Shown here in pieces: positions 17,958 to 26,302 of a DNA stretch of 64,000 bases. Each line of letters opens with the position of its first letter. Position 1 is the first letter of the stretch. Position numbers and translations under genes: made by a program. The notes under the pieces are model-generated. The model ran no database searches and had not been told where the DNA came from. It saw only the letters and a list, made by a program, of their open reading frames with translations. This DNA comes from RGIG995 sp045652445 (GTDB lineage Bacteria > Bacillota > Clostridia > Oscillospirales > UBA644): assembly GCA_045652445.1 (NCBI GenBank), contig JAZRUJ010000028.1:1-64000 (forward strand), in the 5' to 3' direction.

Positions 17958-19466
17958 ATGATAAAAAGAGAATTTATAAAAAATGCGATTGCAGTCTCCG
18001 CCGTCTCCCTGATTATGAGTTCGGTTGGTGTCTTATTTCGAACCTATGCATCTAATCGGGTCGGCTCGGAAGTAATGGGGCTGTTGCAGTTAATTATGTC
18101 GGTTTATCTTCCGGCTTGCACTTTGGCGTCGTCGGGAGTATACGTTGCATCGACTCGACTTTGTTCTGAAGCCTTGGCAAAAAAGAGTAAAACCATAGAA
18201 GGAATCTTAAATCGCTGTATTTTATATGGGTTGATCTTTGGCATGTCCGCCTTTTTGATTCTCTTCTTCGGTGCAAATGTAATTTCCACCCTTTGGTTAT
18301 CATACCCCGATGCGGAAATTCCCTTAAAAATTTTATCTTTCGGGCTCCCTTTTTTGTCCATAGCAAACGCATTGCAGGGATTCTTCCTTTCTCTGCGAAA
18401 AGCGACGTATTCTACGGTGCTGCAGGTAACCGAAGACTTGTCAAAAATCGGGGCTACCATTCTTCTTTTTGCCATTTTTCTGGAAAAAAGTCCCCATGCG
18501 GCACTTTGTGCCATGGTTGCCGGAATGGCGGTGGGAGAAACGGTGTCTTGTCTGATCGGATATGTTTTATACCGGAGAAAAATGCACCAAAGTCCCTCTC
18601 AAGAACCGTGTAAACCAGGAATTTTAAGGGAAATTATTAAAATTGCTCTCCCCTGTGCTTTTAGTGGATATCTTCGATCGGGAATCGGCATGATTGAAGG
18701 AATTTTGGTTCCAAAGGGGCTTCAATCCTTTGGGCTTACCTCGGAGCAGACCCTGTCCGTCATGGGGAAATTTGAGGGAATGGCACTTCCCATTCTAATT
18801 TTCCCCGCAACCTTTTTGGCAGTAGTATCAAAACTACTGGTTCCGGAAATCACAGCAGAACACACCCTGGGAAACGAGAAAGACAACATAAAAACAATTT
18901 ATTCCACTCTAAAATGGACCTTAACTTATAGCATTTTTTTGGCTGTTTTTGTAGGACTGTTCGGGAACGATCTTGGCATGGCGATCTACAGAGATAAAAC
19001 CTGCGGTCTTTATCTGACAATCCTTGCCCCTCTCGTCCCAATTCTCTATACAGATCGAGTTGTAGACGGAATCATGAAAGGGTATAACCAGCAACTGACT
19101 ACCATGAAAATTAACCTGGCAGACACCGTAATACAAACGTTAGGAGCCTGGATCATCATTCCAAAAACGGGAATTGTGGGATATATTGCTCTTTTCTGTT
19201 TCGGGGCAGTATTTAATTTCAGTCTTTCGCTTTATGGTTTGAACAAAACCGGCGTTTTGCGGTTTCCCGTTAAAGATGGAATTGTAAAACCGTTGTTTTA
19301 TTCCCTAGCCGCAACTCTTCCATTGAAAGTACTTCGAAAAATCTTCCCTCTATCCGTTTGGATCTGGGCAGGCACTTCGGCGATTCTGTTTTTATTCTTT
19401 CAACAAATCTGCAAAAACAATTCCCAAAAAACAGGAAATGTCAAAAGGCTTCTTTCCCGGAGATAA
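17958..19466 (+). CDS. MOP-superfamily flippase, SpoVB-like
   Basis: This is a polytopic lipid-linked oligosaccharide flippase of the MOP/MATE superfamily, closest in pattern to stage V sporulation protein B, which takes part in spore cortex synthesis. The protein of about 502 residues starts MIKREFIKNAIAVSAVSLI and shows RTYASNRVGSEVMGLLQLIMS, a SpoVB/MurJ-type first loop, with about 14 hydrophobic helices. GTG 17946 and ATG 17955 are alternative starts; only a weak GGTGG site is visible. The 3' end overlaps the convergent gene at 19441 by 26 bp. Assignment to SpoVB itself rather than a paralogue is uncertain. Confidence 0.85.
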   Translation: MIKREFIKNAIAVSAVSLIMSSVGVLFRTYASNRVGSEVMGLLQLIMSVYLPACTLASSGVYVASTRLCSEALAKKSKTIEGILNRCILYGLIFGMSAFLILFFGANVISTLWLSYPDAEIPLKILSFGLPFLSIANALQGFFLSLRKATYSTVLQVTEDLSKIGATILLFAIFLEKSPHAALCAMVAGMAVGETVSCLIGYVLYRRKMHQSPSQEPCKPGILREIIKIALPCAFSGYLRSGIGMIEGILVPKGLQSFGLTSEQTLSVMGKFEGMALPILIFPATFLAVVSKLLVPEITAEHTLGNEKDNIKTIYSTLKWTLTYSIFLAVFVGLFGNDLGMAIYRDKTCGLYLTILAPLVPILYTDRVVDGIMKGYNQQLTTMKINLADTVIQTLGAWIIIPKTGIVGYIALFCFGAVFNFSLSLYGLNKTGVLRFPVKDGIVKPLFYSLAATLPLKVLRKIFPLSVWIWAGTSAILFLFFQQICKNNSQKTGNVKRLLSRR

Positions 19467-20478
19467 TGCTCAAATATTCCAAAGCAACCTCTTCCAGAGG
19501 AGATGTATAAAGGGAATGAGAATCCTTCAAAGGAGCATTTCGCAGAATTCCACGGGGATAAGGAAATTTTAAAATAACCGTTGCAGAACCTTTTACTCCC
19601 CGTTTTACCGTCACACTTCCGCCGACGGATTCCATTCGACGAAGAACGGAAAAATGACCAAGGTCAATCCCTTCCAAATCGTCTTCACAAGGCACGTTTA
19701 AGGGGATTTGTAACGGACCGGACACAAACTGAATCAAAACTCCATCCTCTTCCGAAGTAGCGGAAACTCGAACTTTGGGATCTTCTTGCCGCAACGAAAG
19801 ATTGGAAAGAACGTCGGTAAAAGTCAAAACCAAGAAATCACGATCGACAGGTACAACGCAAACTTCGGATGGCTTGTACTTCACATGCTCAAAGACATTG
19901 GAAATCTGTGTTAAAACAGCAGAAGCATCGCAAAGAGAATAGTCCCCTTTGCGATCGCAAATAAGTTCAGTAACCCGTGCAGAAAACAGAACCTGACGAA
20001 TCAGTTTCATTCGCAAGGTTTGATACACAAGCATCGCTTTTTCAATTTCACCGGCACGAAGAAAATCTTCGCCGTACTTGGTCTGTTTAATTAAAAAATG
20101 CAGTGACGGAATTAAATCCCGTCTCATGGCATGAATTAATTCACTATCGGTCATAGCGGGAAAAAGATTCTCCGTTGCTTCTTTACTGCATGAAACGTAA
20201 ATGAAAATATAGTCAAAAGTTGCAATCCAAGAATACGAAGGCATGAATAACAACGACAATTTGAGAGAATCGTCGTAAGGAAGAGTATGATGTTCCCCAT
20301 TTTCCAAAGAAGAAATCGCCATTTCCAGATCCGCAGAGTCATACCGTGAAATCAACGTATTTTCTCCGGTTAAAAAGGGAAATCTCCTTTTTACAGAGTG
20401 ATTGGCATAGAGAACTTTCCAATCGGTAGATGCAATCAAAATAGGAGCTAACACTCCATCAAAATAAGTAAAATCCAT
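19441..20478 (-). CDS. Degenerate PAS/histidine-kinase-like protein
   Basis: The 345-residue protein is not a family I can name. An N-terminal PAS-like segment (FDGVLAPILIASTDWKVLYAN) is followed by a helical region at about 125-185 in the place of a HisKA domain, but without an H-E-L-R-T-P motif. The C-terminal third resembles a kinase ATPase domain: LGHFSVLRRMESVGGSVTV followed by KGSATVILKFP looks like the G2 box, while the N box and DxGxG box are not recognisable. No membrane segment is seen. The ATG at 20478 has AGAGGTG; an ATG at 20511 overlaps the -10 box and cannot be used. The promoter overlaps the end of spoIIID, so it could be a sporulation-linked signalling protein; that is inference. 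Confidence 0.7.
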   Translation of the reverse strand: MDFTYFDGVLAPILIASTDWKVLYANHSVKRRFPFLTGENTLISRYDSADLEMAISSLENGEHHTLPYDDSLKLSLLFMPSYSWIATFDYIFIYVSCSKEATENLFPAMTDSELIHAMRRDLIPSLHFLIKQTKYGEDFLRAGEIEKAMLVYQTLRMKLIRQVLFSARVTELICDRKGDYSLCDASAVLTQISNVFEHVKYKPSEVCVVPVDRDFLVLTFTDVLSNLSLRQEDPKVRVSATSEEDGVLIQFVSGPLQIPLNVPCEDDLEGIDLGHFSVLRRMESVGGSVTVKRGVKGSATVILKFPYPRGILRNAPLKDSHSLYTSPLEEVALEYLSIISGKEAF

Positions 20479-20509
20479 GTAACACCTCTGGTGCACAAAT
20501 TTTTTACTC

Positions 20510-20539
20510 ATTATAACATACTGTAGCTTAAATTGTCAA
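20510..20539 (-). promoter_or_regulatory. SigA-type promoter inside the spoIIID 3' end
   Basis: Read leftward: TTGACA (20534-20539), 18-base spacer, TATAAT (20510-20515). The -35 box overlaps the spoIIID stop codon. The transcript would start near 20503 and carry the AGAGGTG site of the PAS/kinase-like gene. Confidence 0.8.
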
Positions 20540-20805
20540 GAGGATTTCTTATGAATTTCCTGTAAAATCCGATATTTTTCCCGGGTTGCAAAACCACCCC
20601 GCAGATGACGTTCCGACTTATTCTGTTCCAGAACATCACGAACCTGCTCATATAGCCCCGTATGATACTCTTTCAGCCGACAGGTAACATCTTTATGTAC
20701 CGTAGATTTGGATACTCCAAACTGTTTTGCCGTATCTCGCACCGTGGCACCGCTTTGGGCAATATATGAAGCAAGAGTCATAACCCGTTGACGAAGTTCA
20801 TCCAT
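20536..20805 (-). CDS. spoIIID: Sporulation transcriptional regulator SpoIIID
   Basis: SpoIIID is a small DNA-binding protein of the mother cell that tunes sigma E genes and leads to sigma K. The 89 residues carry the helix-turn-helix segment VRDTAKQFGVSKSTVHKDV and the basic tail with HLRGGFATREKYR, both diagnostic. GGAGG lies upstream of the ATG. Farther upstream, around 20818-20850 read leftward, CATA and ATAACAAT elements at roughly sigma E spacing can be seen, which would fit known sigma E control, but this is weak. No terminator separates it from the next leftward gene. Confidence 0.96.
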   Translation of the reverse strand: MDELRQRVMTLASYIAQSGATVRDTAKQFGVSKSTVHKDVTCRLKEYHTGLYEQVRDVLEQNKSERHLRGGFATREKYRILQEIHKKSS

Positions 20806-20879
20806 TCTCTTCCATCCTCCAATTGTTATTCTGTTAAAATCCTATGATTCTCCGCCTTTGGATATTCCGAAATACACAC

Positions 20880-20908
20880 TTGACATTTCTATTTTAATGT
20901 TGTATAAT
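20880..20908 (+). promoter_or_regulatory. SigA-type promoter of the carboxypeptidase-like gene
   Basis: TTGACA (20880-20885), 17-base spacer, TATAAT (20903-20908), about 38 nt before the ATG at 20947. The arrangement indicates vegetative expression. Confidence 0.85.
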
Positions 20909-20946
20909 ATTCATACGAATATTAATTTTTTATGTAGGTACGGGTT

Positions 20947-22350
20947 ATGAAACGACTTTTTGCTATTTTTCTTGCAATCTCTCTTGCCCTTTCCTTGGTT
21001 TTGTTTACCTCTGCAGAAAAGACACACAACGAACTTCCGGAACCCAAAATCTCCTCCGGAGCTGCGTTGGTTATGGACAAAGAGACCGGAACAATCTTAT
21101 ATCAAAAAAATATAAACGAAAAACTCTCTCCTGCGGACACCGTACAGATTTTGACAATACTTCTTGGAATTGAGTCCGGAGATATCAACCGAACCGTTAC
21201 GGTTACAAAAGAAATCATTGATAGCGTGGATCGGGAAGGGTCTCACATTTCCCTTTCTCCGGAAGAAAACGTTGTTTTCAAAGACCTTCTCTATGCCACC
21301 ATGCTCACTTCCGCCGCAGATGCTGCAAAAACAATCGCCCATACCGTAAGTGGTTCCCCCAAAGACTTTGCAGATGGAATGAATCGGCGGGCAAAAGAGT
21401 TGGGGGCAGAAAACAGCCTGTTTACGAATCCGGACGGTACTTATGATGAAAATCAGTACACCACAGCAAAAGATCTTGCTGTTTTAACCGGGAAAGCTCT
21501 GGAAAATAAAACATTCCAATCAATTTTTGCACAAAGTTCCTACACTATGGGCGAAACCAATAAAAACACTACCGGACGTTCCTTTACTACCCTCTGTCTT
21601 CTGATGAAAAACAGTGATATGAACGTAAAGTACGAATCTGCCATTGGAGGAAAAACCGGCTGGAACGAGAAATCCGGATATAATCTGGTCTCTGCCGCAA
21701 CCAAAGACGGAAGGACTCTGATTTGCGTAATTCTTAACGCAGAAACTTCCAAAAAACGGTACGAAGAAACCATCGCCCTGTTCGACTACGCTTTTTCTGC
21801 CTATCGGAACGTGGCAGTACCGACAAGCCTTTTAACGCCAACAGAAATTCCCGTAATGCGGGACGGTGTTATCGTCCGCAAAATTACCGTATCCATTCCC
21901 GAGGAAACGTATTTTTCCACCAACGTAGAGTTCCAGGAAGGAACGATGACCGTATCCTCTCTCCCAAAACATCTGAACGAAGGCGATACGAACCTTCAGT
22001 TGACGGTATCTGCCAAAGATATGAAAAATAACACCGTCGTTTTAGGAACAGTCTCTTTGGACGTAGAAACAAGAGATGTCTCTCTGGAAGAAGCACCCGG
22101 AGGCGAAAAAGTCGTTACCCCCTCCGTTGCATCAAAAGTATGGAAAGTGATTGGCACGATTTTGCTGATTATTGTCTGTGTCATCGGTGGCATTTGTCTC
22201 TTGATCGCCTTGCTCATTTTGGTCTCATATCTGCAACGCAGAAAACGGAAAGCCTTACGCCGTCGCAGACTGGAAGAAGAACGGAATGAAGCAGAGGCAG
22301 AGGCAAATCAAAATCGCCCCGTGGGTCGCAGACACAAGAAAGATAATTAA
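20947..22350 (+). CDS. D,D-carboxypeptidase-family protein lacking catalytic residues
   Basis: The 467-residue protein has the layout of DacF/DacB-type penicillin-binding carboxypeptidases: signal peptide (residues 1-22), serine-peptidase S11 domain, a beta-rich C-terminal domain, a membrane helix near 400-425 and a basic tail (RRKRKALRRRR). Around residue 60 the normal PASTTKIMT, which supplies the nucleophilic Ser and the Lys, reads PADTVQILT, so Ser is Asp and Lys is Gln. The SGN motif reads SAA (MLTSAADAA). Only the KTG triad (GGKTGWNEKSG) remains. It should not cut peptides or bind penicillin covalently. The frame is intact with a good promoter, so it looks kept as a pseudoenzyme, perhaps a peptidoglycan-binding scaffold. 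galE follows closely. Confidence 0.88.
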   Translation: MKRLFAIFLAISLALSLVLFTSAEKTHNELPEPKISSGAALVMDKETGTILYQKNINEKLSPADTVQILTILLGIESGDINRTVTVTKEIIDSVDREGSHISLSPEENVVFKDLLYATMLTSAADAAKTIAHTVSGSPKDFADGMNRRAKELGAENSLFTNPDGTYDENQYTTAKDLAVLTGKALENKTFQSIFAQSSYTMGETNKNTTGRSFTTLCLLMKNSDMNVKYESAIGGKTGWNEKSGYNLVSAATKDGRTLICVILNAETSKKRYEETIALFDYAFSAYRNVAVPTSLLTPTEIPVMRDGVIVRKITVSIPEETYFSTNVEFQEGTMTVSSLPKHLNEGDTNLQLTVSAKDMKNNTVVLGTVSLDVETRDVSLEEAPGGEKVVTPSVASKVWKVIGTILLIIVCVIGGICLLIALLILVSYLQRRKRKALRRRRLEEERNEAEAEANQNRPVGRRHKKDN

Positions 22351-22381
22351 GAAATTAACACTACAGATAGGAGAAATCACC

Positions 22382-23380
22382 ATGATTTTAGTTACCGGAG
22401 GAGCAGGTTACATCGGAAGCCACACCTGCGTAGAACTATTGGAACGGGGATATGAAATCGTCATTATGGACAATTTCAGCAACTCGAAACCCGACGCCCT
22501 GGATAAGATCCGTAAAATTACAGGAAAAGACTTCAAATTTTATGAAGCCGATATGTGTGACCGGGAAGCGATGGATCTCATTTTTGCGGAAAATTCCATT
22601 GATGCTGTCATTCATTTTGCCGGATACAAAGCCGTGGGAGAATCGGTTCAAAAGCCTCTCATGTATTACTATAACAACCTGATGGGAACCATCGCGTTGT
22701 GCGAATCTATGAAAAAATACGGTTGCAAAAAGATGCTCTTCTCCTCTTCCGCCACCGTTTACGGAAATCCCGCTACCGTTCCCATTAAAGAAGATTTCCC
22801 CTTGTCGACTACAAACCCCTATGGAACTACAAAACTGTTTATTGAACGGATTTTGGAAGATATGGTTGTTGCAAACCCCGATTGGAGTGTTGTACTGTTG
22901 CGGTACTTCAATCCCATCGGAGCCCATAAAAGTGGCATGATCGGAGAAAACCCCAACGGAATTCCCAACAACTTGGTGCCTTACGTTGCCCGGGTTGCCT
23001 GCGGAAAATATGAAGCTGTTCACGTTTTCGGTAACGATTATCCCACCCCCGACGGAACCGGAGTGCGAGACTACATTCACGTAGTTGACTTGGCGTTGGG
23101 TCACGTGAAGGCAATGGAAAAAGCGATGACTTGTACCGGAGTTAACGTTTATAACTTGGGTACCGGCAAGGGATATAGCGTATTGGATATTATTAAAGCA
23201 TACGAAAAAGCTTGCGGCAAGGAAATCCCCTACGTAATCGACCCCCGTCGTCCCGGAGATATCCCTACCTGCTATGCTGACCCCGCAAAATCCCTGGAAG
23301 AGTTGGGTTGGAAAGCAACCATGGGGATTGAAGAAATGTGCGAAGATTCTTGGAGATTTACGGTCAACAATCAAGACTAA
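22382..23380 (+). CDS. galE: UDP-glucose 4-epimerase
   Basis: GalE interconverts UDP-glucose and UDP-galactose for galactose use and for envelope sugars. The 332-residue protein has the NAD motif TGGAGYIGSH at the very N-terminus, the catalytic YxxxK as YGTTK, and the substrate segment RYFNPIGAH. The ATG at 22382 follows AGGAGA; an in-frame start at 22286 lies inside the preceding gene and would add a non-homologous tail. It is 31 nt downstream of the carboxypeptidase-like gene and 18 nt upstream of the kinase-like gene, suggesting one unit. Confidence 0.96.
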   Translation: MILVTGGAGYIGSHTCVELLERGYEIVIMDNFSNSKPDALDKIRKITGKDFKFYEADMCDREAMDLIFAENSIDAVIHFAGYKAVGESVQKPLMYYYNNLMGTIALCESMKKYGCKKMLFSSSATVYGNPATVPIKEDFPLSTTNPYGTTKLFIERILEDMVVANPDWSVVLLRYFNPIGAHKSGMIGENPNGIPNNLVPYVARVACGKYEAVHVFGNDYPTPDGTGVRDYIHVVDLALGHVKAMEKAMTCTGVNVYNLGTGKGYSVLDIIKAYEKACGKEIPYVIDPRRPGDIPTCYADPAKSLEELGWKATMGIEEMCEDSWRFTVNNQD

Positions 23381-23398
23381 TCTCGGAAAGGACCACCT

Positions 23399-24028
23399 AT
23401 GAGCAAAAAGTTTGTTATTACAATTGCCCGTCAATTCGGAAGCGGTGGTAGCGAAATCGGTTACCGTTTGGCACAAGAATTGGGTATCAAATATTATGAT
23501 AAAGACATTATTGTACAGGCAGCAAAAGAAAGTGGCATGTGCGAACAAGTGGTAGAAATGGAAGAAGAAAAAACCACCGGAAGTTTCCTGTATTCCATGG
23601 TCCTTGCTCCCCACGCGGCGGCAAATCACTTCCTGAATTGGACGGAAGATTCGCTGAACGACCGGATCTATAAAGCACAGGCAACGGTGATTCGCAATGC
23701 GGCGGCGAAAGAATCTTGTATCTTTATCGGGCGATGTGCAGACTATCTCTTGTGGGACGAAGCAAATGTTCTCCGCATTTTTATTCAGGCTGATTTGGAA
23801 GATCGCAAGGCTCGAATTGCCGAAGAAGGCAACCTCACCTTAAACAAAGCGGAAGAAATCATCAAAAAGAAAGATAAGACCCGTGCCAATTATTATAATT
23901 TTCATACCAACAACAAATGGACAAATTTGACCAACTACGATCTTTGCATCAATGTTTCTAAAGTTGGCGGCATCGATAATGCGGTTCAACTGATCAAAGA
24001 TACCATCAACCTGCGATTCAAGGATTAA
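23399..24028 (+). CDS. Cytidylate kinase-like P-loop protein
   Basis: The 209-residue protein belongs to the cytidylate kinase-like family common in Clostridia. The N-terminus ITIARQFGSGGSEIGYRLA carries the P-loop-like GSGGSEIG, and later segments CIFIGRCADYLL and an arginine-rich lid (KKKDKTRANYYNFHT) fit a nucleoside-monophosphate kinase fold. It is shorter and more divergent than true Cmk, so the phosphate acceptor is uncertain. GGAAAGGACC lies before the ATG. A terminator follows directly. Confidence 0.85.
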   Translation: MSKKFVITIARQFGSGGSEIGYRLAQELGIKYYDKDIIVQAAKESGMCEQVVEMEEEKTTGSFLYSMVLAPHAAANHFLNWTEDSLNDRIYKAQATVIRNAAAKESCIFIGRCADYLLWDEANVLRIFIQADLEDRKARIAEEGNLTLNKAEEIIKKKDKTRANYYNFHTNNKWTNLTNYDLCINVSKVGGIDNAVQLIKDTINLRFKD

Positions 24029-24034
24029 AAATCA

Positions 24035-24061
24035 AGGGGACAGAAGCCTCTGTCCCCTTTT
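24035..24061 (+). terminator. Terminator after the cytidylate kinase-like gene
   Basis: A 10-bp stem AGGGGACAGA / TCTGTCCCCT with loop AGCC runs into TTTT. It ends only 5 nt before tRNA-Arg, with no promoter visible in between. Confidence 0.88.
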
Positions 24062-24066
24062 CACAC

Positions 24067-24141
24067 GCCCTCATAGTTAAATGGATATAACAAGCCCCTC
24101 CTAAGGGCTAGTTACAGGTTCGATTCCTGTTGGGGGTGCCA
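24067..24141 (+). tRNA. tRNA-Arg (anticodon CCU)
   Basis: A full cloverleaf folds by eye: acceptor GCCCTCA with TGGGGGT (two G-U pairs), D stem GTTA/TAAC, anticodon stem AGCCC/GGGCT around loop CTCCTAA (anticodon CCT), T stem ACAGG/CCTGT with loop TTCGATT. CCA is encoded. It reads the rare AGG codon. Confidence 0.95.
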
Positions 24142-24146
24142 AAAGA

Positions 24147-24177
24147 GCCGAGAACTGAAACGTTTTCGGCATTTTTA
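24147..24177 (+). terminator. Terminator after tRNA-Arg
   Basis: A 9-bp stem GCCGAGAAC / GTTTTCGGC with one G-T pair and a 6-base loop runs into ATTTTTA. Confidence 0.75.
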
Positions 24178-24222
24178 CTATCAAAAACTTTTTTCTTGAG
24201 CAGAAATAATGATTAAAATTCT

Positions 24223-24248
24223 TGTAACGTTTTGGTAATTTTCGAATC
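24223..24248 (+). promoter_or_regulatory. Possible ECF-type autoregulatory promoter
   Basis: TGTAACGTTTT (from 24223) followed by CGAATC (24243-24248) resembles the AAC ... CGT pattern of ECF sigma promoters, though the spacer (14 nt after AAC) is short. It lies 25 nt before the sigma factor start, where autoregulation would be expected. Confidence 0.4.
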
Positions 24249-24273
24249 TATTAGTTGAAAGGACGGTGAAACT

Positions 24274-24750
24274 GTGATTGAATTTGAGAAACTTTTTAAC
24301 GAAAACCGAGATTTCATTTTCAAATATCTGATGAAAATGACAAGGGATCATTCATTATCCGACGAGTTGACACAAGAAACTTTTTTTCGCGCATATATGA
24401 ACGGTTCCTCTCTTCGCAACAAAGAAAAAGCGCCTGCCTGGCTCTGCCAAATCGCAAAAAACACCTATTACGCTTGGTACAACGAACAAAAGAAAAACCA
24501 CTCTTTGGAAAATTTTGAACTCGTCCAAGATGAAGAAAATCTCGAAGAAGTGTTCGTGCAAAAAGAACTTTCCCAAAAAGCTCTGATTTGCTTGCATGAA
24601 TTAGAGGAGCCTTACAAGGAAGTGTTTATGCTTTCTGTGTTCGGAAATTTTTCATTGAAAGAAATCAGTTCTATATTCGGGAAAAGCGAAAGCTGGGCAC
24701 GGGTCACGTTTTACCGAGCCAAACAAAAACTATCGGAAAGAATGAGGTAA
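24274..24750 (+). CDS. ECF-type RNA polymerase sigma factor
   Basis: The 158-residue protein has sigma region 2 (ELTQETFFRAYMNGSSLR) at about 30-50 and region 4 (SVFGNFSLKEISSIFGKSESWARVTFYRAKQKL) at about 120-155, with no region 3, as in extracytoplasmic function sigma factors. The start is GTG at 24274 with GAAAGGACGG upstream. An anti-sigma gene follows after 4 nt, so sigma activity is probably held back until an envelope signal arrives. The target genes are not known; the third gene of the unit is a likely member. Confidence 0.93.
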   Translation: MIEFEKLFNENRDFIFKYLMKMTRDHSLSDELTQETFFRAYMNGSSLRNKEKAPAWLCQIAKNTYYAWYNEQKKNHSLENFELVQDEENLEEVFVQKELSQKALICLHELEEPYKEVFMLSVFGNFSLKEISSIFGKSESWARVTFYRAKQKLSERMR

Positions 24751-24754
24751 TTAC

Positions 24755-25384
24755 ATGAATTGCAACGTTGTAAAAGATTTAATTCCGCTTTACATCGACG
24801 GTTGTTGTAGTGAAGAAAGCAAAAAAATCATTGAAGAACACATAAAAACTTGCAACTCTTGCAAAACACTTTTGAAAGAAATGAATACACCCCAGGATTT
24901 TGCAACAGAATTACAGACACCATTAAAACTCCGTAAAATCAATGATTGGAAAGCATCTGTTTTACAGTCGATTTTGTTGTTCTTATCCTTTGCCCTGATT
25001 ACGTTGGGGGTTTCCCTAGAAGCAAGTACTCCTCTGGGGCTAAGCAACGGTTTTTGGGCAATCAACCTTGTCATTCCCTCAACCGGATTTATGCTTTCGT
25101 TGGCAAACTGGTATTTTGTCAGAATTTATAAGAACAGGAAAACGTTTACGAATTGCTCTCTGATTGCGACCCTAGGAATCACAGTCTGTGCTTTTGTTTG
25201 GGCAGGGTTCCATTATAAATTTAATCTCCTTGAACTATTTTCGGGAGTAAGTTTCGAAGTTTTCTTGGAAATTTTATCTTCGATCTTACTTATCAATGGG
25301 ATCGGAATCTTTTTTACCATTGTTTTCTGCATTTTATCCAAGACCCTCTCTAATGAATATGCAAAAATGCTGGGGAAAGAGTGA
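24755..25384 (+). CDS. Anti-sigma factor with zinc-binding N-terminus
   Basis: The 209-residue membrane protein begins with a ZAS-type domain: Cys3, then SEESKKIIEEHIKTCNSC with the H-xxx-C-xx-C zinc motif. Four hydrophobic helices follow at about 70-90, 105-125, 130-150 and 170-200. This is the usual form of a membrane anti-sigma that binds the ECF sigma encoded just upstream. The signal it senses cannot be told from the sequence. Confidence 0.88.
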   Translation: MNCNVVKDLIPLYIDGCCSEESKKIIEEHIKTCNSCKTLLKEMNTPQDFATELQTPLKLRKINDWKASVLQSILLFLSFALITLGVSLEASTPLGLSNGFWAINLVIPSTGFMLSLANWYFVRIYKNRKTFTNCSLIATLGITVCAFVWAGFHYKFNLLELFSGVSFEVFLEILSSILLINGIGIFFTIVFCILSKTLSNEYAKMLGKE

Positions 25385-25394
25385 GTGATTTCCG

Positions 25395-26099
25395 ATGAAA
25401 CGGACCATCCCAGTCTTAATATGCCTGTTGTTTGCATTAACCGTGCTGCTTCCAACAGGAACCTTGATTTCCGCCTGTTTCGGATATTATTTTGTGCTGA
25501 CCAGCGTTCCCGCTTTTGCAATTACCACGTCGATCATATCGGTTTGCACGGCTATCCTGAGCTGTATATTCCATTGCTCATTAGAGAACCAAACCATTCG
25601 TGTTTTAACAGCCTTGATCGCCCCCTTATCGTTTATCAATTCTGCTTTTTACCTGTTTGAGTGCAATCAACCGAGCGTAATCATAAGTGTTTTTGTGTCC
25701 ACCGTATGTTGTTGCATATTGGCAGTTCAACACGGAAAACCATTGGCGCTCAAAATCGCAGCATTGGCATCTGCCATGCTCATGATATTACCCTTAGGGT
25801 TTTTCTGTTTTCTTGCCATTCTTTTTGGAGATTTTTCAAGCAATACCGTGGTGCAAACCGTGGAATCCCCAAATGGAGAATATTATGCTCAACTTATTGC
25901 TAATGATCAGGGTGCATTAGGGGGAAGCACGATTGTTGAAGTGTGCCAGAACCATAAAATCAATTTGGTGCTTTTCAAGACAGAAAAGAAGCCGCGGAGA
26001 GTTTACGTGGGCGACTGGGGAACCTTTGAAAGCATGGAAATTTATTGGAAAGACAATCATCACTTGATGATTGGCAGTACCGAATACGAGATAGATTAG
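25395..26099 (+). CDS. Membrane protein with C-terminal external domain
   Basis: I do not recognise this 234-residue protein with certainty. Its first 150 residues form about five membrane helices (starting TIPVLICLLFALTVLLPTG). The last 80 residues form a beta-rich soluble part (VESPNGEYYAQLI, then TIVEVCQNH and YVGDWGTFESMEIYW) with the SPNGEYYA pattern seen in DUF5412-like proteins. It starts 10 nt after the anti-sigma stop without a clear ribosome site, which suggests coupling. It may be a target or an accessory sensor of the sigma factor. Confidence 0.75.
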   Translation: MKRTIPVLICLLFALTVLLPTGTLISACFGYYFVLTSVPAFAITTSIISVCTAILSCIFHCSLENQTIRVLTALIAPLSFINSAFYLFECNQPSVIISVFVSTVCCCILAVQHGKPLALKIAALASAMLMILPLGFFCFLAILFGDFSSNTVVQTVESPNGEYYAQLIANDQGALGGSTIVEVCQNHKINLVLFKTEKKPRRVYVGDWGTFESMEIYWKDNHHLMIGSTEYEID

Positions 26100-26128
26100 C
26101 ACATTACTTAACGAACTCAAAAAGATTT

Positions 26129-26166
26129 AATAAGCGCTTACAATTGTAAGTGCTTATTTCTTTTTT
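26129..26166 (+). terminator. Terminator of the ECF sigma module
   Basis: A 13-bp stem AATAAGCGCTTAC / GTAAGTGCTTATT with loop AATT and one G-T pair runs into TTCTTTTTT. Confidence 0.88.
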
Positions 26167-26220
26167 ACTAATTTTTGCAACGAAATTGTCAACAAAATTA
26201 TGAACTGTAAAAAGCGACCG

Positions 26221-26249
26221 TTGACAGGGTATATATAATATGTTATAAT
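26221..26249 (+). promoter_or_regulatory. Consensus SigA promoter of the xpt unit
   Basis: TTGACA (26221-26226), 17-base spacer, TATAAT (26244-26249), a perfect consensus. It gives a leader of about 155 nt before the xpt ATG. A second possible -10 (TATAAT at 26296-26301) lies close to the start of the structured leader. Confidence 0.85.
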
Positions 26250-26302
26250 ACATTTATAATTCGACAATATTTCTTGTGACATACCACATATTTGATATAA
26301 TC

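Noticed and set aside
22436..23629. 397-codon open frame on the minus strand
   Set aside because: Antisense to galE and the cytidylate-kinase-like gene, crossing their boundary; no domain or ribosome site.
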